Assembly: GCA_903884655.1 (NCBI GenBank)
Contig: CAISFO010000097.1
Location: forward strand, 62,001-126,000
Origin: an uncultured Holophagaceae bacterium
GTDB taxonomy: Bacteria; Acidobacteriota; Holophagae; Holophagales; Holophagaceae
DNA length: 64,000 bases
Direction of reading: 5' to 3'
Shown piece after piece: positions 25,903 through 34,615 of the stretch. A model generated the notes under the pieces. That model made no database searches. It saw only the letters and a list, made by a program, of their open reading frames with translations, and was not told the DNA's origin. Every line of letters starts with the position of its first letter. The stretch's first letter is position 1. A program made the position numbers and the translations under genes.

Positions 25903-28900
25903 ATGCGCTTTCTGCCCCTTTTCTCCACTACCTTGGTCCTGGCGACCGCCGTCAGTGCCCTGGCGCAGATCGACGCACGGTTGATGCGCTACCCCGACGT
26001 GTCCGCCACGCAGATCGTGTTCACGTACGCGAACGACCTCTGGGTCGTCCCCAAGACTGGGGGAACGGCCCAACGGCTGTCCACGCCCAAGGGCGAGGAA
26101 TCCTTCGCCCGCTTCTCGCCCGATGGCAAGGAAGTGGCCTTCAGCGGCAACTACGACGGCAACCAGGATGTCTACGTGCTCCCGGTCACGGGCGGCATTC
26201 CGACCCGCATTACCCATCACCCGATGGCCGACCGGCTGGTGGACTGGACCCCAGACGGCAAAGCCCTGCTCTTCGCCTCGGGCATGGAGTCGGGCAAGGA
26301 CCGGTTCAACAAATTATTCCTGGTCTCCAAGGAGGGCGGCTTGCCGGAGGCCCTGCCCCTGCCCTACGCGGAATTCGGCGCCCTGTCACCTGATGGGAAG
26401 GTGCTCGCCTACCAGCCCATCAGTACCGAGTTCCGCACCTGGAAACGCTACCGCGGCGGCATGGCCTCAGAAATCTGGTTTTATGACCTGGAAAAGAAGA
26501 CGGCCAGCCGCCTGCCCAGCCTCGCTGGCTCCAACGACTCCATGCCCATGTGGCACGGGGACAAGCTCTATTTCCTTTCCGATCGTGATGCCAAGAAACG
26601 CAGCAACATCTGGTCCTACGACCTCACCACCAAGGCCTTCAAGCAGATCACTTTCTTCAAGGAATTCGACGCGCACTTCCCTGCCATCGGTCCCACCGAT
26701 GTCGTGGTCGAGGCGGGGGGACGCCTCTACCGCATCGAGCTGCCCTCCGAGAAGCTGGTCGAGGTGAAGGTCGAAGTGGTGACCGACCGCGCTGCCCTGA
26801 AACCCCGCGAAGAGAATGCCAGCAAGCTGATCACGGGCGTCGACCTCTCCCCCCAGGGCAAGCGGGCGGTCTTTGAGGCCCGCGGGGAAATCTTCTCCGT
26901 ACCGGCGGAGAAGGGTTATGTCATCAACCTCACACGCACGCCCGGTGTGGCTGAGCGTCATCCAGCCCTGTCCCCGGACGGCAAACAGGTGGCCTATTTC
27001 AGCGACCGCAGCGGGGAATACGAGCTCTGCGTCCGTTCCTCCGACGGCTCCGGCGAGGAACGGCAGATCACCCACATGGGGCCTGGCTTCCGCTATCACA
27101 TCTCCTGGTCGCCGGATGGCAAGAGGGTAGTGTTCGCGGATCAGGCCATGCGGATCAACCTCTGTGACCTCGACACGGGCAAGGTCCAGCAGGTCGACAA
27201 GGGCCTGTACTTCTTCGAAGGCGGGCTAGAGGAATTCCGCGCCAGCTGGTCCCCCGACAGCCGCTGGTTCGCCTACACGCACGACACTGCCGGTCGGCAC
27301 AACGTGGTGGCCCTGTACGACACGAAGTCCGGACAGCGCCACGATGTCACTTCGGGCTTCTACTCCGCCGCGGATCCGGTCTTCGAGCCGGAGGGGAACT
27401 ACCTTTTCCTCTCCACGGGCCAGCAGTTCAGCCCCACGTACAGCGATATCGACGGAACTTGGATCTACGCGGCCACCACCCGCCTGGCCGCCCTGCCCCT
27501 CCGCAAGGACGTCGCCTCCCCGACCGCCCCGCGGAACGATGCTGACCGCCCGAAGGACGAGAAGGACAAGGGAGACAAGAAGGAGATCGGGAACAAGGAA
27601 ACCGCCGACCAGAAGGCGCCCCCCAAGCCCGTCGAGATCGACCTCGAGGGGATCGAGTCGCGCATGGTGCTGCTGCCCCCGACCGCAGGCTACTACATGG
27701 ATGTCGCCGCACCGAAGGGGAAGCTGGTCTACCGGCGCGCCGCCCAGATGAACCCCATGGGCGAGACAAAGGCCACCCTTTACGTCTATGACTTCGAGGA
27801 GCGGGAGGAAAAGGTCGTGCTCGCGGATGTGGACGGGGCCCTCCTCAGTGGGGACGGCAGCAAGGTGCTCGTCAACCGGAAGCTCGACTTCGCCCTCATC
27901 GACCTCAAGCCGGATCAGAAGTTCGAAAAGAAGCTGCCCACCGGCGAATTGATGATGATCGTGGACCCCGCCGCCGAATGGCAGCAGCTCTTCAACGACG
28001 CCTGGCGCATGGAACGCGACATGTTCTACGACCCCGGCATGCACGGCGTCGACTGGAAGGCCATGCGGACCCGCTACGGGAAGCTGCTCAAGGACTGCGT
28101 CACCCGGGAGGATGTGAACTTCGTCATCGGGGAACTCATATCCGAGCTGAACGCCTCACACGCCTACCGAAGCGGCGGTGACCTGGAAGTGCCCGCAAAG
28201 CTAGGCGTGGGCCTGCTCGGGGCGGACTTCAGCCTAGAGAACGGAGCCTTCCGCATCAAGAAGATCCTGCGCGGCGCCGATTGGGATGCCCAGGTCCGCG
28301 GTCCCCTGGCCCAGCCTGGCCTGAAGGTGAAAGAAGGCGACTACCTCCTTGCCGTGAACCGAATCCCCCTCGATAACCGCCAGGATCCCTGGGCCGCATT
28401 CGCGGGTTTGGCCGGCAAGACGGTGCTGCTGACCGTCAACGACAAGCCGTCCCTGGTTGGCGCCCGCGAGGTCGTGGTCGAAGCTCTCGCCAGCGACTAT
28501 CAGCTCCGCTACTGGGACTGGATCGAGACCCGCCGGAAGTATGTCGAGAAGGTCTCCCAGGGTCGCATCGGCTACGTCTACGTGCCGGACACCGGCATCG
28601 GGGGTCAGAATGACCTGGTCCGCCAGTTCCGTGGCCAGTGGGACAAGTCCGGCTTGATCATCGACGAGCGCTTCAACAGCGGCGGCCAGATCCCCGACCG
28701 GTTCATCGAGATGCTCGGCCGGAAGACACTCAACTACTGGGGCGTCCGCGACGGCAAGGACTGGCAGTGGCCGGCCGTGGCCCATGACGGCCCCATGGCC
28801 ATGCTGATCAATGGCTGGAGCGGCTCCGGCGGCGACCTCTTCCCCCACTACTTCAAGAAGGCCGGGCTCGGCCCCCTCATCGGCCGCCGCACCTGGGGCG

Positions 28901-29169
28901 GGCTCATCGGCATCAGCGGATCACCCGCCCTCATTGATGGCGGCAACGTGACGGTGCCCACCTTCGGGATCTACTCCAAGGAGGGCCAGTGGGTGGTCGA
29001 AGGCCACGGCGTGGACCCCGACATCGAGGTCATGGACGATCCCGCCCTACTCGCCCAGGGCAAGGATCCCCAGCTGGATCGCGCCCTCCAGGAGGTGGAG
29101 GCGGCCTTGAAGAAGCAGCCCCCCGTCGCGACGCCCAAGCCCGCCTACCCCAACCGTTCCGGGAACTGA
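25903..29169 (+). CDS. Tricorn-like S41 protease
   Basis: 1088 residues from the ATG at 25903 (GGAG upstream, signal peptide MRFLPLFSTTLVLATAVSA). The first 650 residues have WD40-like PD40 repeats (RFSPDGKEVAF, SPDGKQVAYFSD, SWSPDSRWFAY) that form the two propellers of Tricorn. A charged linker (about 545-580) precedes a core with His753 in LNASHAY, a PDZ domain (about 790-855) and the nucleophile Ser975 in GWSGSGGDLFP. A signal peptide implies export, unlike cytoplasmic archaeal Tricorn. It probably degrades oligopeptides together with the divergent M28 aminopeptidase. Confidence 0.92.
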   Translation: MRFLPLFSTTLVLATAVSALAQIDARLMRYPDVSATQIVFTYANDLWVVPKTGGTAQRLSTPKGEESFARFSPDGKEVAFSGNYDGNQDVYVLPVTGGIPTRITHHPMADRLVDWTPDGKALLFASGMESGKDRFNKLFLVSKEGGLPEALPLPYAEFGALSPDGKVLAYQPISTEFRTWKRYRGGMASEIWFYDLEKKTASRLPSLAGSNDSMPMWHGDKLYFLSDRDAKKRSNIWSYDLTTKAFKQITFFKEFDAHFPAIGPTDVVVEAGGRLYRIELPSEKLVEVKVEVVTDRAALKPREENASKLITGVDLSPQGKRAVFEARGEIFSVPAEKGYVINLTRTPGVAERHPALSPDGKQVAYFSDRSGEYELCVRSSDGSGEERQITHMGPGFRYHISWSPDGKRVVFADQAMRINLCDLDTGKVQQVDKGLYFFEGGLEEFRASWSPDSRWFAYTHDTAGRHNVVALYDTKSGQRHDVTSGFYSAADPVFEPEGNYLFLSTGQQFSPTYSDIDGTWIYAATTRLAALPLRKDVASPTAPRNDADRPKDEKDKGDKKEIGNKETADQKAPPKPVEIDLEGIESRMVLLPPTAGYYMDVAAPKGKLVYRRAAQMNPMGETKATLYVYDFEEREEKVVLADVDGALLSGDGSKVLVNRKLDFALIDLKPDQKFEKKLPTGELMMIVDPAAEWQQLFNDAWRMERDMFYDPGMHGVDWKAMRTRYGKLLKDCVTREDVNFVIGELISELNASHAYRSGGDLEVPAKLGVGLLGADFSLENGAFRIKKILRGADWDAQVRGPLAQPGLKVKEGDYLLAVNRIPLDNRQDPWAAFAGLAGKTVLLTVNDKPSLVGAREVVVEALASDYQLRYWDWIETRRKYVEKVSQGRIGYVYVPDTGIGGQNDLVRQFRGQWDKSGLIIDERFNSGGQIPDRFIEMLGRKTLNYWGVRDGKDWQWPAVAHDGPMAMLINGWSGSGGDLFPHYFKKAGLGPLIGRRTWGGLIGISGSPALIDGGNVTVPTFGIYSKEGQWVVEGHGVDPDIEVMDDPALLAQGKDPQLDRALQEVEAALKKQPPVATPKPAYPNRSGN

Positions 29170-29170
29170 C

Positions 29171-30238
29171 TTGATCAACCTTCGGAGCCCACTCCTGTTT
29201 CTGGCGGTGCTCTGTACCTGCCTGCTTCCAGCTCAAACGCCCACCGAAGGCGAGGTCACTCTCCGGGATTTCCGGTTCCACTCCGGAGAGGTCCTGACCG
29301 AGCTGCGGGTCCACTATCGTACCTATGGCACTCCTCGGCGGGATGCGTCAGGGGTGGTGCGGAACGCGGTGCTCATCCTGCACGGCACCACGGGCAGCGG
29401 GACCCAGTTCCTGCGTCCCGAGTTCTCGGGCAGCCTGTTCGGACCGGGCCAGCCGCTGGACGCGGCGACCTATTTCATGGTGCTGCCCGATGGGATCGGT
29501 CATGGACAGTCCAGCAAGCCCAGCGATGGCCTGCATGCCAAGTTCCCCCACTACGGGTATCTGGACATGGTGGAAGCCCAGCGGCGGTTGCTGTCTGAAG
29601 GCCTCGGCGTGACCCACCTCCGCCTCGTCATGGGGACTTCCATGGGGGGCATGCATGCCTGGCTCTGGGGTCAGCTGCACCCGGAGATGATGGATGCGCT
29701 CATGCCCCTGGCCAGCCTGCCGACCCAGATCGCGGGCCGCAACCGCGTCTGGCGCCGGGCGATCATCGATGCCATCCGGCAGGATCCCCAGTGGCTGGAC
29801 GGCGAGTACCGGGCTCAGCCCCAGTCTCTGCGCACCGCCGCCATGCTGCTCTACTTCATGGGCAGCAATCCGGTGCTGCGCCAGGCGGAAGCGTCGACCC
29901 TGGCCAAGACCGACGCGACCCTGGACAAGTACGTGGCGGCCTACCTGAAGACTGGTGACGCCAATGACGTGCTCTACGCCGTGGAGGCCTCCAGGGACTA
30001 TGACCCCGGACCGGGACTGGAGCGTATCCAGGCTCCCCTGCTGACGGTGAACACCGCGGATGACCTCATCAATCCGCCCGAGCTGGGCATCCTGGAGCGC
30101 GAGATCAGACGCGTCCCCAAGGGCCGGGCGGTACTGCTGCCCCTGGGGCCCCAGACCCGCGGCCACGGGAGCCATACGGTGGCGGCGCTATGGGGCAGCT
30201 TTCTGGTCGACCTGCTGAAGCAGAGCGAGCTTCGCTAG
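29171..30238 (+). CDS. Exported alpha/beta hydrolase, MetX-like
   Basis: 355 residues, starting at a TTG one base after the Tricorn stop, so translation is probably coupled. A signal peptide is visible (LLFLAVLCTCLLPAQ). The fold is that of homoserine O-acetyltransferase-like hydrolases: LILHGTTGSG oxyanion region, nucleophile Ser in VMGTSMGGMHAW, Asp in NTADDLINPPE and His in RGHGSH. Export makes methionine synthesis unlikely; hydrolysis of an ester or amide outside the cytoplasm is more plausible. Its stop overlaps the convergent dienelactone-hydrolase gene by four bases. Confidence 0.85.
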   Translation: MINLRSPLLFLAVLCTCLLPAQTPTEGEVTLRDFRFHSGEVLTELRVHYRTYGTPRRDASGVVRNAVLILHGTTGSGTQFLRPEFSGSLFGPGQPLDAATYFMVLPDGIGHGQSSKPSDGLHAKFPHYGYLDMVEAQRRLLSEGLGVTHLRLVMGTSMGGMHAWLWGQLHPEMMDALMPLASLPTQIAGRNRVWRRAIIDAIRQDPQWLDGEYRAQPQSLRTAAMLLYFMGSNPVLRQAEASTLAKTDATLDKYVAAYLKTGDANDVLYAVEASRDYDPGPGLERIQAPLLTVNTADDLINPPELGILEREIRRVPKGRAVLLPLGPQTRGHGSHTVAALWGSFLVDLLKQSELR

Positions 30239-30993
30239 AGGTTCTCCTTGAAGAAGTCCTGCATGTGCTGCCAGCTGCGGCGGTGGGCGGTCTTGTTGTA
30301 GGCCGCGCCCTTGCTGTTGTCGTTCCCGGCCTCCTTCTGGGTGAAGGCGTGGACGGCGTTGGCGTAGGCCACGAAGACGTAGTCAGCCTTGACCTGGCGC
30401 ATCTCGTCCTGGAAGGCGGCGACATCCTTGGCGGGCACCCAGGGATCGTCGGCGCCATGGCAGACCAGCACCTTGGCGGTGATGGGTCCTGGCGTGAAGC
30501 CTGCGGGCACGTCCAGTCCGCCGTGGAAGGACACGACCGCCTTCACGGGCAGGCCGCCGCGAGCCGCCTCGATGGCCCCGGTGCCTCCGAAGCAGAAGCC
30601 GATGACCGCGATGCGGCTGCCGTCTACACCCTTCTGGGCCTTGAGGGCGTCGATGGCCACGGCGATGCGGCGCCGGTAGAGGGCCCGGTCGCCTTTGTAG
30701 GAACCCGCCAGCTTGCCGGCCTCGCCGGTGTTCGCCGGGTGCACGCCCTCGCCATAGATGTCCGCCGCCAGGGCCACATAACCCAGCTTGGCCAGATCGT
30801 CCGATACCTTCCGCTCATGGTCCGTCAGACCCATCCACTGGTGGATGACCACCACACCCGGGACCCTGCCCTTGGCGGCGGTGGGGTGGGCCACATAGCC
30901 CGCCAGCTTGGTGGCGCCATCCGCGTAGCTGAGCGGCTGGCCCGCCAGCAGGGGCAGGGCGGCAAGGGAAAGGGCAAGGGCGGCATGACGCAT
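30235..30993 (-). CDS. Exported dienelactone hydrolase family protein
   Basis: 252 residues from the ATG at 30993, with AGGAGG just upstream and a signal peptide (MRHAALALSLAALPLLAG). The catalytic triad of the family is present: Cys in IGFCFGGTG, Asp in GADDPWVP and His in AVHAFT. Known members open lactones or act as general esterases. The substrate here is unknown, and the export signal separates it from the catabolic enzymes of chlorocatechol pathways. Confidence 0.88.
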   Translation of the reverse strand: MRHAALALSLAALPLLAGQPLSYADGATKLAGYVAHPTAAKGRVPGVVVIHQWMGLTDHERKVSDDLAKLGYVALAADIYGEGVHPANTGEAGKLAGSYKGDRALYRRRIAVAIDALKAQKGVDGSRIAVIGFCFGGTGAIEAARGGLPVKAVVSFHGGLDVPAGFTPGPITAKVLVCHGADDPWVPAKDVAAFQDEMRQVKADYVFVAYANAVHAFTQKEAGNDNSKGAAYNKTAHRRSWQHMQDFFKENL

Positions 30994-31055
30994 GGGAGCC
31001 TCCTGGTTCGGGAGTCCGATGCTATAGCTGTTTAAACGCGAATTCCAGTGACTTG

Positions 31056-31511
31056 TCAGCGCCCGGTGCTGCCGTAGCCCCCGCTGCCCCGCTCCGTATC
31101 GCCCAGGGCCTCGACGCTGGGCTCGGGCACCCAGGTCCAGCTGGCCACCGGGGCCACCAGCAGCTGGGCGATGCGTTCGCCTCGGCGCAGCTCGAAGGGG
31201 GCCTCGCCGTGGTTGACGAGCACCACCGCCACCTCGCCCCGGTAGTCCGCGTCGATGGTGCCCGGCGCGTTGAGCACCGTGAGGCCGTGGCGCAGGGCCA
31301 GGCCCGAGCGGGGCCGCACCTGCCCCTCGAAGCCCGGCGGAATGGCCATCACCAGTCCCGTGGGCACCAGCCGTCGCTGGCCCGGACAGATCTCCCAGGC
31401 CTCGCCCTCGGGGATGGCCGCTCGCAGGTCCATGCCCGCCGCGTGGGGCGTGGCGGCCACCGGAAGGTCGAGGCCAAGGCCGTGGGGAAGCTGGTGGACC
31501 GGAATGCGCAT
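31056..31511 (-). CDS. dut: dUTP diphosphatase
   Basis: 151 residues. Hydrolyses dUTP to dUMP and pyrophosphate, limiting uracil in DNA and feeding dTMP synthesis. All five trimeric dUTPase motifs are seen: AGMDLRA, RPRSGLALRHG, GTIDADYRGEV with the catalytic Asp, RGERIAQLLV and the C-terminal RGSGGYGSTGR. I place the start at 31511, where the N-terminus matches the family; a TTG 36 bases earlier would add residues with no counterpart. Confidence 0.94.
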   Translation of the reverse strand: MRIPVHQLPHGLGLDLPVAATPHAAGMDLRAAIPEGEAWEICPGQRRLVPTGLVMAIPPGFEGQVRPRSGLALRHGLTVLNAPGTIDADYRGEVAVVLVNHGEAPFELRRGERIAQLLVAPVASWTWVPEPSVEALGDTERGSGGYGSTGR

Positions 31512-31557
31512 CCTGAAAGCATCCAGGCAATGTCTCTCAACTGCCAAGAGAAAAGAA

Positions 31558-31677
31558 GCTGGTCGCAGAAGGCGGGGAAGGTACAGGGAAAATCAACCGG
31601 AACCGACCTGCCTGAGTCTTCCTTTCAGTGCTTTTCTTCCGCGGTTTCTGTGATATTCCGTGCCTTCCGCGACCAGC
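31558..31677. repeat. Imperfect 16-base inverted repeat bounding a 120-base unit
   Basis: GCTGGTCGCAGAAGGC at 31558-31573 and GCCTTCCGCGACCAGC at 31662-31677 pair at 15 of 16 positions, 88 bases apart. The inside is purine/pyrimidine skewed with repeated GGAAG-like words. It fills most of the gap between rlmN and dut. It could be a small non-autonomous element or a long-range RNA stem; no ORF or transposase is inside. Confidence 0.5.
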
Positions 31678-31680
31678 CTT

Positions 31681-32757
31681 TCATTTCCCCTTCACCAGCT
31701 GCCCGCAGGCGCCCTGCACGTCCCGGCCCCTGCTGCGGCGGACGGTGACGAAGCAGCCGCGGCTCTTGAGCCACTTTGCGAACTGCTGGACGCGGGCCTC
31801 GCTGGGCTGGTGGAATGCGCTGGCGGCATGCTCGTTCATGGGGATGAGGTTGAGGTTGTGGGCGCTGCGCAGGTCGCCCAGCCAGGTGGCCAGGCGATCC
31901 GCGTCGGCCTCGGTGTCGTTCTCGCCCGCCAGCAGCACGTATTCGAAGCAGAACTTCTCGCCCCGTTTCAGGCCCCAGTCATCGAGCGCCTGTCGCAACC
32001 GCGCCAGGTTCCAGACCCGGTTCACGGGCATGGTGCGGCCTCTGGCCTCATCGGTGGTGGCGTTGAGGCTGAGGGCCAGCTGTGGCCTGGGTTCCAGCCT
32101 TGCGAGCTTCTCCATGCCACTCACCAGACCCGAGGTGCTGACGGTGATGCGGTTCTTCCCTAGACCCAGACCGGAAGGATGGCACATGAGGCGGATGGCG
32201 TGGTGCAGGTGCTCCAGGTTGTGCAGGGGCTCGCCCATGCCCATGAAGACCAGGGTCAGCTCGTGGCCGCGGTCGGGCCCCAGCTGGGTCATCAGGGCCA
32301 GCACCTGGCCCAGGATCTCACCGGGCTGCAGGTTGCGCAGGATGCCCATGCTGCCCGTCGCGCAGAAGGTGCAGCCCATGGCACAGCCCACCTGGCTGGA
32401 GATGCAGTAGGTGACGCGGGGATTCCGCACCTTGCGGGGCATGTGGACCGCCTCGATGCGCTTCCCGTCCGCCAACGCCAAGGCCAGCTTGGTGGAACCG
32501 TCCTCCGAGGGCTGACGCTCCACGAGAAGCGGCAGGCGCAGGTCCGCCACGCCTTCCAGCCAGAGGCGGATGCTCGAACCTAGTGCAGGCGCGCCGTCCT
32601 TCCAGGTCCAGGGGCGGTGCAGGCGCTTGAAGGTTTCCAGCGCACTGCCAGGGCAGCCCAGGGCCGCCAGATCCTCCGGGAACAAAGACCAAGCCGAAGG
32701 CTGTCCTTCCCGCTCGGGGGCGGGACGATCCCAGGGCGAGGGGAAGCTGTCCGTCAT
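31681..32757 (-). CDS. rlmN: Dual-specificity RNA methyltransferase RlmN
   Basis: 358 residues. A radical-SAM enzyme that makes 2-methyladenosine at A2503 of 23S rRNA and A37 of some tRNAs. The iron-sulfur motif CAMGCTFC follows VTYCISSQVG near residue 120, and the GMGEPLHN and LSLNATTDE blocks are conserved. The second catalytic Cys is in GACGQL near the C-terminus, and the methylated Cys is probably that in VTYC or GACG. The start ATG overlaps the stop of the EamA transporter gene by four bases. Confidence 0.94.
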   Translation of the reverse strand: MTDSFPSPWDRPAPEREGQPSAWSLFPEDLAALGCPGSALETFKRLHRPWTWKDGAPALGSSIRLWLEGVADLRLPLLVERQPSEDGSTKLALALADGKRIEAVHMPRKVRNPRVTYCISSQVGCAMGCTFCATGSMGILRNLQPGEILGQVLALMTQLGPDRGHELTLVFMGMGEPLHNLEHLHHAIRLMCHPSGLGLGKNRITVSTSGLVSGMEKLARLEPRPQLALSLNATTDEARGRTMPVNRVWNLARLRQALDDWGLKRGEKFCFEYVLLAGENDTEADADRLATWLGDLRSAHNLNLIPMNEHAASAFHQPSEARVQQFAKWLKSRGCFVTVRRSRGRDVQGACGQLVKGK

Positions 32758-33695
32758 CCCTTCATTCTAGCGGTCGGCTTCTGGGTCCCTGGGGCGGGCA
32801 CCGGATCGGAGCCAGTGGTCTCGCTTCCCTTCCTGGGCAGCACCAGGGCGTTGCCCGTGAGGCAGAGGGCGGTGCCCAGGGCCAGGCCCCAGCGCCACTG
32901 GAGCCCTTCCAGCAGGGTCGACAGGAGGAGGGCCACCACGGGAATGGCCACCATGGCGTAGCCTGCACGCCCGGCGCCGATGCGGCCCACGAGGGTGAGG
33001 TAGGCGCCGAAGGCAAGGATCGACCCGAAGACGGCCAGGAAGGCCAGGGAGCTCAGGTATCGCAGAGAAGGATCCATGGCGAAGGGGCGCCCCGCCAGCA
33101 GGCAGGACAAGGCCACGAAGCAGGCTCCATAGGCCATGCCGAGGGCGTTGCCCTGGACCACCGGGAGGCCATGGCGCTGGTTCCGCTGGGACACCAGGTT
33201 GCTGAAACTTGCCGCCACCACCCCCACGAGGGCGAAGGCCAGGCCCGAGCCGAAGCCGCCACCATGCAGGGCCCCCGCCGCCCCCGGCAGACAGATGATG
33301 GCCACGCCCGTGATGCCGATGGCCACGCCCCAGAGGGCCTTGCCGGGCAGGGGCGTGCCGAAGAACAGACGGGCCCCCAGCAGGTTCAGCACCGACAGGA
33401 GGGAGAAAATCACCGCCATGAGGCCCGAGGGGATGCGCTGCTCCGCGAGGTACACGCAGACATAGTTGAGACCGAACATCAGCGCCCCCTGCAGGGCCAG
33501 CCAGCCGTGCTCGCGCCGGGTGAAGCGCAGGTTCAGGCCCCGCAGCAGGCACCAGGCCAGGAGGAGGACCGAGGCCAGGCCGAAGCGGTAGGCCACGGAC
33601 ACTTCGGGGGCCACGCGGCCGTACTGGTAGGTGATGGCGATCCAGGTGGAGCCCCATATCAACACGGAGATCAGGTAGAGGGAGAGATTGCTCAT
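32754..33695 (-). CDS. EamA/DMT-family transporter
   Basis: 313 residues from the ATG at 33695; the open frame continues upstream only as a shadow of other genes. About ten hydrophobic helices fall into two EamA halves, with IWGSTWIAI in helix 1 and the conserved AEQRIPSGLMAVIFSLLSV in the first half. The family exports metabolites such as amino acids or drugs; the substrate is not predictable. It overlaps both neighbours (rlmN and the DoxX-like gene) by four bases, so it is part of one transcript. Confidence 0.88.
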   Translation of the reverse strand: MSNLSLYLISVLIWGSTWIAITYQYGRVAPEVSVAYRFGLASVLLLAWCLLRGLNLRFTRREHGWLALQGALMFGLNYVCVYLAEQRIPSGLMAVIFSLLSVLNLLGARLFFGTPLPGKALWGVAIGITGVAIICLPGAAGALHGGGFGSGLAFALVGVVAASFSNLVSQRNQRHGLPVVQGNALGMAYGACFVALSCLLAGRPFAMDPSLRYLSSLAFLAVFGSILAFGAYLTLVGRIGAGRAGYAMVAIPVVALLLSTLLEGLQWRWGLALGTALCLTGNALVLPRKGSETTGSDPVPAPGTQKPTARMKG

Positions 33696-34006
33696 GCGGC
33701 CTCGGGTTCGATGACTGGATCCAGGGCCACCAGCAGGGCGACGACAAAGAGGGCCAGCGGTCCAGCGCTGGCCTGGGCCACAGCCTGGGCGAGTTTCCCA
33801 TGGAACGGCGGGAGCAGGGCCAGACCCAGGACCAGCTCGGTCACCCTGGCCGTCCAGCCCAGGAGCGGGATGGCCGCGGCGGGCATGAAGCGGTTCACCT
33901 TGGCCGAGCCGCGCACCAAGTTGGCGGAAGTGCCGTAGCCATGGCCCGACCTCCAGCGGGCGTAGCGCAAGGCCCAGCGGTGGCGGGGGACAGGAACAGT
34001 TGCCAT
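33692..34006 (-). CDS. Short DoxX-like membrane protein
   Basis: 104 residues. Two hydrophobic helices follow a basic, Arg/Tyr-rich N-terminus. The segment NRFMPAAAIPLLGWTARVTELVLGLALL resembles the middle of DoxX-family proteins, but the usual first membrane helix is missing, so this may be a shortened or divergent member. Its start shares a base with the stop of the GNAT gene (TGATG), and its stop overlaps the EamA start. Moderate confidence in the gene, lower in the family. Confidence 0.6.
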   Translation of the reverse strand: MATVPVPRHRWALRYARWRSGHGYGTSANLVRGSAKVNRFMPAAAIPLLGWTARVTELVLGLALLPPFHGKLAQAVAQASAGPLALFVVALLVALDPVIEPEAA

Positions 34007-34467
34007 CACGCCCTCGCCGCCAGGTCCGCATGCTCGGCCTGGAATGCCTCGATGGGCCCCGCCTTCCAGCCTTTCCTGGGCAGCTGCCAGCCGACCTCAA
34101 TCCGCTCCCAGCCCAGGTGGGCGTAGTAGTCCCGGGCCAGGGGCGAAGCCAGCAGGACCCACTGGATGCCTTCGCCAAGGCCCTGGGCCAGGTCCAGGAG
34201 ACGACGCCCCACGCCCGATTTCTGGAACGCTGGATGGATGGCCAGGTCGCACACGTAGCCGTCATGGGCGAAATCGGTCCAGCCCCGCAGGACGCCGACG
34301 AGGCGATCCCCGTGGAAGGCGGTGATCACCACGTTGGACCCGTCGAACATGCGTCGGATGCGCTCGGGATCGTGAATGGGCCGGCGCAGGGGCGCTGCGG
34401 CATAGAGGGCGCGGATGGACTCGACCTCGGGGCGGCGGTCCAGGTGGAAGGTCAGGTCGGCGCTCAT
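34006..34467 (-). CDS. GNAT-family N-acetyltransferase
   Basis: 153 residues. The acetyl-CoA pyrophosphate loop is QKSGVGRRLL (around residues 82-91), preceded by the beta-strand VCDLAIHPAF, with a later ARDYYAHLGW, all typical of single-domain GNAT enzymes. The substrate is unknown. It is the first intact gene after a decayed remnant (34472-34615) and leads into the DoxX-like, EamA and rlmN genes. Confidence 0.88.
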   Translation of the reverse strand: MSADLTFHLDRRPEVESIRALYAAAPLRRPIHDPERIRRMFDGSNVVITAFHGDRLVGVLRGWTDFAHDGYVCDLAIHPAFQKSGVGRRLLDLAQGLGEGIQWVLLASPLARDYYAHLGWERIEVGWQLPRKGWKAGPIEAFQAEHADLAARA

Positions 34468-34471
34468 GCGG

Positions 34472-34615
34472 TCACTCCCGGCAGGCCCGGTTGGAGGGCC
34501 ACCCCAGGCAGTTCCAGGCGTTGAAGAGGGAGATGGCGTAGCTGAAGTTCACTCGTTCCTGCCCGGAGATGTGAGCCTGGGTGGCCTGGCGAGGGCGCTT
34601 CGAGGCTCTCTGGGT
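34472..34615 (-). pseudogene. Remnant of an AhpD/carboxymuconolactone-decarboxylase-like gene
   Basis: On the minus strand, a frame without a start codon ends at a TGA at 34472-34474. Its last 33 codons read ISGQERVNFSYAISL followed by FNAWNCLGW. This closely resembles the C-terminal signature of AhpD-like carboxymuconolactone-decarboxylase proteins (SEQELVxLTxAIxxxNAWNR). The N-terminal two thirds are missing because the stop of the upstream metallo-hydrolase gene (34616) abuts it. I read it as the tail of a deleted gene; the family match is from memory of the motif. Confidence 0.55.

Noticed and set aside
32754..34265. 503-codon protein fusing an EamA transporter to an upstream domain
   Set aside because: The upstream part is an out-of-frame reading of the DoxX-like and GNAT genes; the EamA start at 33695 overlaps its neighbour by four bases as expected.
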